Source of the DNA: an uncultured Kordiimonas sp.
GTDB taxonomy: Bacteria; Pseudomonadota; Alphaproteobacteria; Sphingomonadales; Kordiimonadaceae
Direction: 5' to 3'
Length of the DNA stretch: 64,000 nt
Assembly (NCBI GenBank): GCA_947503625.1
Contig: CANNEK010000003.1
Location: 744,001-808,000, forward strand
In this document: in pieces, positions 36,350-45,390 of the stretch
Numbering within the stretch: the stretch's first letter is position 1
Layout of the letters: each line of letters opens with the position of its first letter
Made by a program: the position numbers and the translations under genes
Notes under the pieces: generated by a model
Seen by the model: the letters and a program-made list of their open reading frames with translations, nothing else
What the model was told of the DNA's origin: nothing
Database searches by the model: none

Positions 36350-36369
36350 GCTCATACCTTTCTTTCAGC

Positions 36370-36990
36370 TTAGTTGTCAGCCAGATTGAAACTGAAGCGA
36401 TAGCGGACGCCAGTCACTTTCTGACCCTTACCGTTAACAACCTTCGGCTTGTATTTGAACTTTTGTGCCGCCTTGATGGCATTACGCTCAAAATAGCCCT
36501 TTGGTTCCGCTTCGATGATAATGATCGATTCTGGTGGAACAGAGCCATCCTCGGCAACCGTCAATTCCACAATCGCATATCCTTCGATACCACGCTCCTG
36601 AGCGCGCCGTGGATACTGTGGCTGCACACGAACAAGCGGTAGATAGTCACCATCAGAGCTTGGTCCAAGGTCGATACCACCCAAATCAACACCGGCGCCA
36701 GAGTTAGCGCGCCCAATTGACAGATTCAATTTATCAGGCCCCTGAACATCCAACTGAGGTGTATCGATTTCCGGCGGAGGTGTTTCAACTTCCGGTGGCT
36801 TCTCCACCTCGCGCTCCATGCGCTGCGGTGGTTGTTCATCAATGTCCTGAACGACATCAACAAATCGGGCTCGCTGGTTTTCATCCAGGTTGACTTCACC
36901 ATCGCCTGCAACGAGAAAATTCATCACAAGAAACAGGCCAAAGGTCACGCCAGATGCAGCGGCCATTGATGTGGCTACCCGCGCAATCAT
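36370..36990 (-). CDS. tonB: TonB-like energy transducer of the ExbBD operon
   Basis: A 206-aa TonB protein: N-terminal helix (SGVTFGLFLVMNFLV), a linker rich in Pro and Glu (about residues 50-85) and the C-terminal domain with QYPRRAQERGIEGYAIVE, GYFERNAIKAA and FKYKPKVVNG. It links the ExbB/ExbD proton motor in the inner membrane to TonB boxes of outer membrane receptors. The gene starts on the stop codon of the upstream exbD, so it is translationally coupled to it. It is longer in the linker's acidic part than the copy at 33806-34420. Confidence 0.9.
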   Translation of the reverse strand: MIARVATSMAAASGVTFGLFLVMNFLVAGDGEVNLDENQRARFVDVVQDIDEQPPQRMEREVEKPPEVETPPPEIDTPQLDVQGPDKLNLSIGRANSGAGVDLGGIDLGPSSDGDYLPLVRVQPQYPRRAQERGIEGYAIVELTVAEDGSVPPESIIIIEAEPKGYFERNAIKAAQKFKYKPKVVNGKGQKVTGVRYRFSFNLADN

Positions 36991-37385
36991 CAGTTGGTCT
37001 CCGTAGCTATTGCTATTTTCTCGACACCAGCGTCGCGAATAGCATCATACACTTTCATTACCAGTACCGCGTCAGCTTCCTCGTCCCCCTGAATGGCAAC
37101 GGACCCTTTAGGGTTCTCTGCATGCAGCTTTTCAACAGCTGTCCGCAGCGCCTCAATCTTGGTTGCTTCGCGGTTGATATAGATTTCATCGTCAGCGGTT
37201 ACAGCGATCAAGATACTCACCTGTCTCTGCAACACCGCTGTCTCGGCGTCAGGCTTCAAAACGGTGATGCCTGCTTCCTTGACAAATACAGCTGTCACGA
37301 TGAAGAAGATCAGCATGATGAACACGATGTCGAGCATCGGCGTCATGTTAATCTCGGTATCTTCTTCTTGCGAATGTTTACGCAT
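36990..37385 (-). CDS. exbD: ExbD/TolR biopolymer transport protein (second of two)
   Basis: A 131-aa ExbD with one N-terminal helix (MLDIVFIMLIFFIVTAVF) carrying the essential aspartate of the NMTPMLD motif, and a periplasmic domain. It forms the proton channel with ExbB. The start at 37385 is chosen because GGAG is well spaced from it; an ATG at 37397 overlaps that site. A 59-base segment over the helix is almost identical in DNA to the neighbouring exbD. Confidence 0.92.
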   Translation of the reverse strand: MRKHSQEEDTEINMTPMLDIVFIMLIFFIVTAVFVKEAGITVLKPDAETAVLQRQVSILIAVTADDEIYINREATKIEALRTAVEKLHAENPKGSVAIQGDEEADAVLVMKVYDAIRDAGVEKIAIATETN

Positions 37386-37503
37386 TCCATTCTCCACTTC
37401 ACCTGAACACAGTCAGGTGCCTAGCCCCTATTTGGTTTCCCGCCATACCGAAACGTCAGGCATTTGGCAGGTTAGGCGACGGGACCACAGGCCCCGTCAT
37501 CAG

Positions 37504-37923
37504 CTATTTTTTCGGCGTCATGACAATCTTGTCCTGAGCAATCCCGATATCACGTGCTGCATCATAGATGCGAATGGATAACCCGAGATGGGAACCTTCC
37601 GCAGCCTGGATAACAACAGGTGCCTTGGGGCGCTCGACGCTTTCCTTCTTGATGATCGACGAAACAGACGAAATATCCACCCGCAGGAAATCGTGCAGGA
37701 TGCGGTTGTTTTCATCAATGATGAAAGCAATCGCCCGGTTTTCATCGTCTGGTGGCGGCGGATCATTCTGGGTTTCGTTGTCTTCCGGTTTGTTGATCTC
37801 AATGCCGGATTCCTTAACGAAAGAAGCTGTCACGATGAAGAAGATCAGCATGATGAACACGATGTCGAGCATCGGTGTCATGTTGACTTCTGCTTCGTCC
37901 TCTCCTTTTGAGAATTTACGCAT
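37504..37923 (-). CDS. exbD: ExbD/TolR biopolymer transport protein (first of two)
   Basis: A 139-aa ExbD: NMTPMLDIVF with the channel aspartate, one helix, then a periplasmic domain with an inserted acidic-proline stretch (ETQNDPPPPDDENR). It differs from the second copy beyond the helix. Two ExbD copies in one operon suggest a hetero-oligomeric channel or separate roles. It follows exbB by 22 bases; a 106-base gap separates it from the second exbD. Confidence 0.92.
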   Translation of the reverse strand: MRKFSKGEDEAEVNMTPMLDIVFIMLIFFIVTASFVKESGIEINKPEDNETQNDPPPPDDENRAIAFIIDENNRILHDFLRVDISSVSSIIKKESVERPKAPVVIQAAEGSHLGLSIRIYDAARDIGIAQDKIVMTPKK

Positions 37924-37945
37924 GTGTTAAGTCTCCAAACCTTGC

Positions 37946-38473
37946 CTAATGATCCATCGTCAGGCTGTCTTCAAGACGCTCTGCCTCACGTTTGGCCCGT
38001 CGCTCAATGTACGTACTGAGGAACACGCCCGATAGCGCAGCAACCATGCCTGCCATCGTCGGGATTGTTGCCTTGGACACACCTGCCGCCATGGCACGTG
38101 CGTTAGAGCTTCCCTGCGTTCCCATCACATCAAACACATCAATCATGCCGGTTACTGTTCCCAGCAGACCAACAAGCGGACACAAAGCCACCAGAGTCTT
38201 GATCAGATTCACGCCCTGAAACAGGTTGTGATTGATCTCGGAAATCATGGCAATGCGGATTTTATGCGCATACCAGGACTTCCGTTCTGCTCTGGCTTCC
38301 CATGCGCCCACAACCCGGTTCCTGTGCTTTTTATATTCAAGCGAATAGAACCAGATGCGTTCGATGATCAGCACCCACATTATGAACGTGACCGCGAGGA
38401 TCAGGAACAGGACGTCGCCGCCCCGTTCCATGAACGCCCTGATCGCGTCAAATGCTTCGGTTACTGCCAGCAT
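37946..38473 (-). CDS. exbB: ExbB/TolQ proton channel protein
   Basis: A 175-aa MotA/TolQ/ExbB family protein with three helices (about residues 18-35, 85-110, 125-150); the conserved LGLLGTVTGMIDVFDVM and GVSKATIPTMAGMVAALSGVFLS segments form the pentameric channel. It is the short, standard type. Its start overlaps the stop of the large TtpC-like gene (TAATG), so both are made together. Confidence 0.93.
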   Translation of the reverse strand: MLAVTEAFDAIRAFMERGGDVLFLILAVTFIMWVLIIERIWFYSLEYKKHRNRVVGAWEARAERKSWYAHKIRIAMISEINHNLFQGVNLIKTLVALCPLVGLLGTVTGMIDVFDVMGTQGSSNARAMAAGVSKATIPTMAGMVAALSGVFLSTYIERRAKREAERLEDSLTMDH

Positions 38474-39825
38474 TACGCGCCCTCTTTCTCAGCATGAACG
38501 GCAATGATACCAGCCGACTGCTCTTCAAGAATATGCACAACGCCTTTAGACGCACCTGATACGAAGCTGTGAAGCATCAAGGTTGGGATAGCAACCACGA
38601 GGCCTTCCACTGTCGTCATCAGGGCTGCCGAGATACCGCCTGCCATCTGAGATGGGTCGCCCGTACCAAACAGCGTAATCGCCTGGAAGGTTTCGATCAT
38701 ACCAGTCACTGTACCAAGAAGACCAAACAGAGGTGCAACGGCAGAGATCAGCTTGACAGCAGTCAGGAAGCGCTCAAGTGCTGGCGTTTCTTTCAGGATA
38801 GCCTCATCAAGCTTCAGCTCCAGAGTTTCAACGTCAACGTTGCGGTTCTGGTCGTAAACAGCCAGTACGCGACCAAGCGGGTTGTTCACGTCTGCTACTT
38901 CAGACTTAACCTGCTTCTTCACCTTGTTACCCACCATGAACAGGTAGAACCACTGGAAGATCGCCAGGATCACACCAATAGCTCCAAGCGCGAGCGTGAT
39001 ATAACCAATCGTACCACCCTGAGCGAGACGCTCTTCAATGGTTGGTTTCTCAACTTCAAGGTTCAGCAACTGACCGCGTGTCGGGTCAATGCCAAGGCCC
39101 AGAATACCGCTTGATGCAGATTCAAAGGCAGGAATGGTGCCTGTAAAGCGACCCGAAGGCTGCCGCTGTAGTTCAGCAACTTCACCACTGCTTGTCAGCT
39201 GCAGGAACTTGCCGTCACCAACGAGGCCAAAGTCACCAACACGCACAATTTCCATTGGCTGTACAGTACCGTCGTTCATGCGAACATTGTGATTGAATTT
39301 CTTCACTTCACCGGAGCCAACCATCTCAAGCATCATTTGTGCAGGCCATGCACGAATTTCTGCCAGAGTAGGCAGTTCGGAAGACTCGGCCGCTTTCTCT
39401 ACCAGCGTATCGATTTCAGCCATGCGGCCTTCGTTATCAATAGAGATATGAGAGCTTGAGATAACAGAGCGTGCATCACCTGCTGCTTGCTGCAGAACAC
39501 CGAACAGCTCGCTCAACTGACCGAGGCGTTCGCGCTGAATTTCCAGCTGGCGAGTGATCTCTTCTTCATTGTCACGACGAACACCTTCAAGACGCGCACT
39601 TTCACGCTCGAGAACCTGTTGACGTTGACGCGCCTGAGCCAGCAGTTGTTCTTGCTGGTCTCTGCGGGCAAGAAACTCTGCTTCGCGTTGCTTGTGACCT
39701 GCATCTTCAGTGATGCGACCTTCGCGCACTTTGTTAAGAAGTGCGCCCATGTCAGCGTCTTGCGCAGAAGCTGATACTGTTAGCCCCAAAGCCAGAAGGG
39801 CGGCGGATGTAATAATCTTTTTCAT
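38473..39825 (-). CDS. TtpC-like large MotA/TolQ/ExbB family protein
   Basis: A 450-aa protein with a signal peptide (KIITSAALLALGLTV...ASAQ), a periplasmic coiled-coil region (about residues 30-130, rich in Glu, Gln and Arg), a second periplasmic domain, and a C-terminal ExbB/TolQ module with three helices (TIGYITLALGAIGVILAIFQW, LLGTVTGMIETFQ, MTTVEGLVVAIPTLM). This is the architecture of TtpC, the extra component of Vibrio TonB2 systems. The ATG at 39825 has AGGGGAATT upstream. It follows DUF3450 with a one-base gap. Confidence 0.9.
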   Translation of the reverse strand: MKKIITSAALLALGLTVSASAQDADMGALLNKVREGRITEDAGHKQREAEFLARRDQQEQLLAQARQRQQVLERESARLEGVRRDNEEEITRQLEIQRERLGQLSELFGVLQQAAGDARSVISSSHISIDNEGRMAEIDTLVEKAAESSELPTLAEIRAWPAQMMLEMVGSGEVKKFNHNVRMNDGTVQPMEIVRVGDFGLVGDGKFLQLTSSGEVAELQRQPSGRFTGTIPAFESASSGILGLGIDPTRGQLLNLEVEKPTIEERLAQGGTIGYITLALGAIGVILAIFQWFYLFMVGNKVKKQVKSEVADVNNPLGRVLAVYDQNRNVDVETLELKLDEAILKETPALERFLTAVKLISAVAPLFGLLGTVTGMIETFQAITLFGTGDPSQMAGGISAALMTTVEGLVVAIPTLMLHSFVSGASKGVVHILEEQSAGIIAVHAEKEGA

Positions 39826-39826
39826 C

Positions 39827-40633
39827 TTAATTCCCCTGTGGCGCTGCAATTGGCAGAACGGTTACATCAGATTGCGTGCGACGCTGAGCCATACGGATCA
39901 ACTGACGTACAGGTGTTGTAAATTCACCCGAGACATCAGCCCATGTACCCGATGCAGCATCCCATGCGCGTGTTTCTGTGGTGTCTTTCGTTTGGTAATA
40001 AAAACCAATACGACCGAGACGCACAAAGTTCACGGTACGACCATCTTCAAGCGGGCCTTCGTAGGCGAAGAATGTGCGACCATATTGAACTTCAGTTTTA
40101 TATGCTTCGAGCACAATCCTGAATCGCTCAGGATCACTGACGTTCGGGTTATCCATTGCATCCCGCAGGCTTTGAATTCGATCACGGCGCTCTTCCAGAA
40201 GGAATGGAACATCCGCCTCGATAAAGTCCGAAAGATTGTTGATCATGTCGAGCATCAAGGGCGTGATCTGCCGCTTGATTTCATCGATCTGACCAATCGA
40301 AGTCTTGATCTTCTCAATCTCTTCGAGCTGTTTGGTGATCACGCGGTTTTGCTGAGCATTGTATGCTTCCAAACCCGCATTTGTTTTCAAAACCGCCCGG
40401 TAGTCATTGAAAAGCTTCTGGGTTGCGTCAGCAACACCGTCAATTCTTTGTTGTGACGCTTGCGCGAGTTTATTGGCTTCGTTCACCTCGTCTACGATCG
40501 ACTTGAGGCGAGCGTCTTGTGCATTAGCTACGGTTGCCCCTAGAAGGATCGAGGCGACCGCCGCCGTTGAGACAGCTATCCGTTTCACTTTAGCCTTATC
40601 CATTTTCTGCCCACATGGGTTTAATAATGCCAT
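39827..40633 (-). CDS. DUF3450 periplasmic coiled-coil protein of the TonB operon
   Basis: A 268-aa exported protein: an 18-residue basic lead, hydrophobic VAVSTAAVASILLGA-type segment (VSTAAVASILLGAT) and cleavage near ANAQ, then long alpha-helical coiled coil (about residues 40-150), then a small C-terminal domain with FVRLGRIGFYYQT. DUF3450 proteins open TtpC-type TonB operons in marine Gammaproteobacteria. I keep the ATG at 40633 because GGAG is seven bases before it; an internal ATG at 40603 also has a weaker site. First gene of the operon. Confidence 0.88.
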   Translation of the reverse strand: MALLNPCGQKMDKAKVKRIAVSTAAVASILLGATVANAQDARLKSIVDEVNEANKLAQASQQRIDGVADATQKLFNDYRAVLKTNAGLEAYNAQQNRVITKQLEEIEKIKTSIGQIDEIKRQITPLMLDMINNLSDFIEADVPFLLEERRDRIQSLRDAMDNPNVSDPERFRIVLEAYKTEVQYGRTFFAYEGPLEDGRTVNFVRLGRIGFYYQTKDTTETRAWDAASGTWADVSGEFTTPVRQLIRMAQRRTQSDVTVLPIAAPQGN

Positions 40634-41191
40634 TTTGGTCTCCAGTTACCTGAATGCCGCTACGGCTGTTTTAACCTTATAAAGATCTGGAGATTGAATG
40701 TTACTCCGAACCTTTACCCCTAATAAATTGGGTGGCGATCAACATACATTCCTTACCCGACCAAAGAACAGCCTGGTGTGAATACATGCCCAAATAATGG
40801 TTTTCCCGTACCTCTCCCAATTGTCCAGGTCATATGCGAATTGCTCCGCTTTGCTCTCGCTGTCTTTCACCTTCCACTATCGGGTAAGATGTAGACAATC
40901 TATTCCGCCGCCAACTGCCTGATGGCAATCTTTGGCTAAAGCAACTGACCCAGCTCGGAACCTATCATCCAAGAATCTTGTTCGATTCCAAGCAAAAATT
41001 TTACTTTTCTTATTTTCTCCCATGTGAATCGCATGAATTGGTTGATGTGTTGCCTGTTTCAGCCAATCCAGATTATGTAATAATATAACTTAATTAAGCG
41101 TATTGTCAAAGAATTTTACGCGCACGAACATGTCGCGACGCGAAAGCAACGCGCCGTGTTTCTTTCCTAAACGCGGTATATTCGGGGACCG
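40634..41191. other. 558-base intergenic region upstream of the TonB operon
   Basis: No convincing gene in either direction. It must hold the promoter of the minus-strand DUF3450-TonB operon. I see no Fur or Irr box that I would defend. A TAATATAACTTAATTAAG stretch near 41080-41097 is AT-rich and includes the palindrome CTTAATTAAG. A GTTCGATTC at about 40983 resembles a tRNA T-loop but there is no cloverleaf around it. Confidence 0.5.
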
Positions 41192-41395
41192 TTAGGTGAG
41201 GTCGCTTTGCTGGCCCTGCTTCATCTCCAATAGTACAGAAACAATGCCATGCCACTGATTTTCAGAGCTGATCTGGATTGCGGCATCAAGCCCCATATGC
41301 CCGGACAACCGCCTGGCCAGAGCTCGTGTTTGCTCTGACACACCGTTCGAGGGCGAGACAATTGATTTCTGAGAGAGGGAAGAACTGGAACTCAT
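41192..41395 (-). CDS. Small hypothetical protein
   Basis: A 67-aa reading frame beginning with a serine run and then an alanine/arginine-rich amphipathic stretch (TRALARRLSGHMGLDAAIQ) and ENQWHGIVSVLL. Composition looks like a real small helical protein, but the ribosome site is weak (AAGTCGAG). No homologue recognised. It lies alone between the TonB operon and pabB. Confidence 0.4.
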   Translation of the reverse strand: MSSSSSLSQKSIVSPSNGVSEQTRALARRLSGHMGLDAAIQISSENQWHGIVSVLLEMKQGQQSDLT

Positions 41396-41599
41396 ATAAA
41401 AACTCGACTTGAAGACTAAAGCGGTAACTGGACCATCAATCGCGCCAATGAAGATAAAGTTGAGTTCCGAAGAAAATATTAACAGCGAAAGGAAAGTTTG
41501 GAAGCAAATACACCTTTTTTCAAACCTGCGGCGATTCGTTCACCAGATTCGCGGGTCGGATCAGCGTCAAACAAATGCGCCGCTGTAATCTGGCGAAAA

Positions 41600-43459
41600 T
41601 CAGAATAGAATTTCTTCGGCCACCACCATCACCTCGCGCAGCCCCCGGAGCGCGTTGCCGATATAAATTGCCCGTGCAGACATCAAGTCTGAAGCATACA
41701 CATTCCGTTCCAAAATTTCATGCGGACCATTGTCAATAAGCTCCGTGCGCAACACGCCGGGCAGAGCGCCGCTGGAAAGCGCAGGTGTTGCCCAGCCATC
41801 CGGCATCTCGAGAAACAATGTACTGATAGCGCCCTCCACCAGTTCATCTTTTTCATTCAAAAACAAAATATCAGCCAGACCCAGGTCACGGGCGGCAACA
41901 GATGCCCGGTCATAGAGATCCCGATTTGTTGTCTTGTGCCGAAGCCACGGGTCATCGGATGCAAGGCGTACCTTGGCCAGCCCAACCTTAAGAGGGCTGT
42001 CATCTGTTTTCTCTAGAGATGAAAAAGATGTGCGGACAGAACCCTGTTGATCAACAGTTAATCGCAATCTGTAGATGGCATCGGTCGATGAACTTATCGC
42101 CGCCGACTCGCCACAGACTGCCTCGACAGCAGACCTGACATCACCCTCATTTATGGGGATATCGAAATGGCAAGCGCTATTGATAAGGCGGGCCATATGG
42201 CGCTCTTCCAGATAAACGTCGCCATTTTCGAGGCGCATCGTCTCAATCAAAGCGAATCCGGTATTGTTCGCCACGCGCTCCGCAAAACCGGATTTCAGCA
42301 GGCTTTCCGCGTATTCATCGTCAATCGCGCTATCATGGACAATCCCGCTGCCAATGCCAAGTCGGCCAGCACCATGCTTGTCGAATACGAGCGTGCGAAT
42401 AGGCACATTGAAAGACCAGTCGATTTCAGAACCGGCACCCGCCGGACTGAAATGCCCGATAGCACCGCAGTAAATACCGCGAGGATTTTGCTCCAGTTCT
42501 GCAATAACTTCCATTGCTCTTATCTTGGGCGCACCAGTAACAGACCCGCATGGAAACAAAGCTTTCAGCAATTCGGACGGTTTCAGCGACTGATCGCATT
42601 CGGCGGTGATACCCGAAGTCATCTGATGCAACGTTGGGTAACTTTCGATTGTGAACAAATCATCGACCGACACCGAACCCGGAATGGCAATTCGACTGAG
42701 GTCATTCCGAATCAAATCCACAATCATCAGATTCTCGGCTCGGGATTTGGCATCTGCGGACAATGAAATCGCCGCTGCTCTGTCTTCAACAATATTAGTG
42801 TGCCGAGCAGCTGTTCCCTTCATCGGGCGCGCGGCGATTTGGTTTCCGCGACGGCGCACAAAAAGTTCAGGTGACAAGGAGAGCACGCTCGTATCTCCTG
42901 TCTGTATCAATGCGCCATATTCAACAGGCTGCTCGGTTCGCAAAGCGTTATATAGTGAAACGATATCACTATTCGCCTGACAGGATCGCGGAAAAGTGTA
43001 GTTTGCCTGATAGATGTCACCGGCCGCGATATAGTCTTTTATCCTCGCTACGTTCTTTTGATAGCCGGCAAAACTTTGTCCGTGGCTGTTCAGGGTCAGG
43101 TCAGGCCCGGTTGTCCGGGCCGCGGGGTCCTGCAGCCAGTCGTCCACCTCGTCGCCGAACATCTCAAGGCAACTGTGTGTGACCAGCATCCAGATCAGCG
43201 GTTCTGTTGAAAAGCGATTGGTCACGTTGGCGATTTTTGGTTCAAAAGCCGCTGCGCATTCATAGGAGACCCAACCGGCAACATGAAAGCCGGCTGCCAC
43301 CGCTGCATCTATCTGCAGCAATGCCCCCGGGACATCAGCAAGCGTCTTTGCAATGACTACTCTTTCCGGATTACGGAACAAGAGTGAACGGCGCGCTTTC
43401 TCCGCAGACCTGCTATCGTCCAGCAAAACGTATGGGGGATTGGCACTTTGCAGTGTCAA
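41600..43459 (-). CDS. pabB: PabB-PabC fusion: aminodeoxychorismate synthase component I and lyase
   Basis: Two activities for p-aminobenzoate and folate. The first 380 or so residues are PabB (chorismate-binding): GDIYQANYTFPR, the ARPMKGTAARH motif, ENLMIVDLIRNDLSR, and LFPCGSVTGAPKIRAME. From about residue 385 a class IV PLP aminotransferase-like domain follows, as in aminodeoxychorismate lyase: NTGFALIETMRLENGDVYLEERH in part (ALIETMRL), a catalytic lysine in RHKTTNRD, and EGAISTLFL. The 36 residues before the homologous start look unrelated, so I start at the TTG at 43459 behind CGGAG; an ATG at 43567 is the longest frame. The gene stands alone on the minus strand. Confidence 0.88.
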   Translation of the reverse strand: MTLQSANPPYVLLDDSRSAEKARRSLLFRNPERVVIAKTLADVPGALLQIDAAVAAGFHVAGWVSYECAAAFEPKIANVTNRFSTEPLIWMLVTHSCLEMFGDEVDDWLQDPAARTTGPDLTLNSHGQSFAGYQKNVARIKDYIAAGDIYQANYTFPRSCQANSDIVSLYNALRTEQPVEYGALIQTGDTSVLSLSPELFVRRRGNQIAARPMKGTAARHTNIVEDRAAAISLSADAKSRAENLMIVDLIRNDLSRIAIPGSVSVDDLFTIESYPTLHQMTSGITAECDQSLKPSELLKALFPCGSVTGAPKIRAMEVIAELEQNPRGIYCGAIGHFSPAGAGSEIDWSFNVPIRTLVFDKHGAGRLGIGSGIVHDSAIDDEYAESLLKSGFAERVANNTGFALIETMRLENGDVYLEERHMARLINSACHFDIPINEGDVRSAVEAVCGESAAISSSTDAIYRLRLTVDQQGSVRTSFSSLEKTDDSPLKVGLAKVRLASDDPWLRHKTTNRDLYDRASVAARDLGLADILFLNEKDELVEGAISTLFLEMPDGWATPALSSGALPGVLRTELIDNGPHEILERNVYASDLMSARAIYIGNALRGLREVMVVAEEILF

Positions 43460-43698
43460 TGGTTCAGTCTCCGTTGAGAAAGAAAAATTGTGACGCGAAG
43501 CTGTTATGAAACAGCACCCTCTATACGTCAACCACCCTCGGCTGCAATCAGGGGCAACTGATTTCAAATCCGTCGATAATGCCTTCTGAACTTACACGCA
43601 ACCCCTGAAAAGCCCGCCAGCGCTGCGCAACAATAGCAGAGCATGCGAAAGCGTTTCAACTTGCGCTCAAAGCTTTCAACCAACCAGACCGAACAGCG

Positions 43699-45168
43699 TC
43701 AGTCCTGAGCAAAGGGGTCCGAGAATTTGATATCATTCAAAAAGGAATTGTCCGTCAGTGTTTCCATAAAGGCAATCAAATCGGCCTTCTCGGCATTTGA
43801 CAAATTCAGCCTGCGCACTGTGCCATTGTTATTACGCAAACGGTTCGACAAATTGGGGTTGTCCTGTACGCCGTCACTGTAAAAATCAACAACCTCCTGC
43901 AAGGTGGCGAAACGCCCGTCGTGCATATAGGGGCCACCCACTTCAACATTACGCAGCGACGGCGCTTTAAACTCCTGATCGCCGGCGCCCTGGTCGCCCG
44001 CCGTACTGATATCCAGGCCATTGTTATGGACGTTGTCGCTTACATGAGCGCTGGTCGAATGGCAGCTGTCGCAGTTACCACGACCTCGGAAAATATTCAT
44101 GCCGCGCATTTCCTGATTGGTAAACACCAGGTCAAAATCATCCGGATTGCCGTTCGCGGCTATGTAGGCGTCATCGAACCTCGACTCGTATGTCGCAAGC
44201 GAGCGTACAAACTGTGCAAGGGCACGCGAGATACGCTCGGAGGTCACAGTTGCATCACCGAAAGCATCTTCAAAAAGTGGTTGATAATAATCCACTTCCA
44301 TCAGCTTTGCCTCAAGCTGCGTTAATGTCATACCCATTTCTACGCTGTCCTGAATGGGTTGCAACACCTGGTCTTCCAGCGTGCTTGCACGCTCGTCCCA
44401 GAAGAAGCGACCACGTTCATAATAGCGCGCATTACCAAGCCGCATTGAGTGCCGCCCGGTCAATCCGCCGTCGAAGCCAACGCTCAAAACGGCAGGGTCA
44501 CTGAACCCGTTCGCCTGGATATGGCAGGAGGCACAGGACACCGTATCGTTAGCCGACAGCCTGGTATCATAAAAAAGCACCCGGCCCAGTGTCGCACCCT
44601 CGTCCGTTATCGGATTATTGTTCGGCGTATTGTCCGTACGGACAACATTCCCGAGAGCGGCATTTGGCTGTGTATAGTGAGCAGGCAGATCCTGATTGGC
44701 ATAGTTGAACAGTTGCGCTGGCAGAGTTGGTGCATCCGCAGAAGCTTCACCAATGATGATCAGAAAATTGTCCGATGCGATGCCGCCATTGCCATCATTG
44801 GCTTCAATAGTCACCACAACAGTTTCCGCCAGCGAAGGCGTACCAGATATTGTGCCGCCGTCTGCCGATAGCCCGGTGCCTGCAATGTCAAAGCTTATAC
44901 TATAGCTCAGGAGGTCGCCATCGTCGTCGGAGAAGGTCTGCTCAGACTGTGTTGCATCAAACGAGAAAGAAACACCGACATTTGCTGACTGGTCCGGCAC
45001 GGGTGAATTCACAGTTGGCGCCGTATTCGTCGCCGTTGGCGGTTCGGCGGTGCTGACAGTCTGAGCTGTCGTTCCTGAATCACCCTCGCCGTTGCAAGCC
45101 GTCAGAAAAAAGAGCAACCCGACAGCCGCGAAACGGGTCGGTTGTGAAGCAGGACTAATTGCATACAT
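43699..45168 (-). CDS. Di-haem cytochrome c peroxidase-like lipoprotein with N-terminal Ig-like domain
   Basis: A 489-aa exported protein. A lipobox (LLFFLTAC) ends the signal peptide at Cys25, so it is probably anchored in a membrane. A Thr/Pro/Ser linker leads into an Ig/cadherin-like domain (about residues 50-140, with SFDATQ, FSDDDGDLLSYS and GTISGTPSL). The CcpA/MauG domain (about 150-480) has two c-type haem sites, CASCH and CDSCH. It would reduce hydrogen peroxide, or act as a MauG-like oxidase, at the cell surface or periplasm. No MauG substrate gene or cytochrome partner is nearby. Confidence 0.87.
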   Translation of the reverse strand: MYAISPASQPTRFAAVGLLFFLTACNGEGDSGTTAQTVSTAEPPTATNTAPTVNSPVPDQSANVGVSFSFDATQSEQTFSDDDGDLLSYSISFDIAGTGLSADGGTISGTPSLAETVVVTIEANDGNGGIASDNFLIIIGEASADAPTLPAQLFNYANQDLPAHYTQPNAALGNVVRTDNTPNNNPITDEGATLGRVLFYDTRLSANDTVSCASCHIQANGFSDPAVLSVGFDGGLTGRHSMRLGNARYYERGRFFWDERASTLEDQVLQPIQDSVEMGMTLTQLEAKLMEVDYYQPLFEDAFGDATVTSERISRALAQFVRSLATYESRFDDAYIAANGNPDDFDLVFTNQEMRGMNIFRGRGNCDSCHSTSAHVSDNVHNNGLDISTAGDQGAGDQEFKAPSLRNVEVGGPYMHDGRFATLQEVVDFYSDGVQDNPNLSNRLRNNNGTVRRLNLSNAEKADLIAFMETLTDNSFLNDIKFSDPFAQD

Positions 45169-45320
45169 CCAGATTTTCTTTCATTCCCTGCGGTACTCAC
45201 GAAAAGGCAAAACACCTGGCACCGGCGACCCCACACCGGATACGGCCCTGGGTTTGAGAACCCTTCGAAAAAAACAAAAAAAGTCAGAAAGAAAAAGAAA
45301 GGGAATTGATGTACTTTAAC

Positions 45321-45348
45321 ACAAAATGCCCGCCACAAGTGGCAGGCA
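45321..45348 (-). terminator. Terminator after the minus-strand MAPEG gene
   Basis: A 9-bp stem with one mismatch (45327-45335 with 45340-45348) and a following T run in the minus direction (AAAA at 45323-45326). It lies 42 bases after the MAPEG stop and ahead of the peroxidase promoter. Confidence 0.65.
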
Positions 45349-45390
45349 CAAAAAAGGTTTGAAGTCTGTGCCTCGGCCAGACGAACGGCT

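Noticed and set aside
40971-40990. tRNA-like T-loop GTTCGATTC
   Set aside because: The flanking stem gives a loop of 8 instead of 7, and no acceptor, D or anticodon arms can be built upstream.
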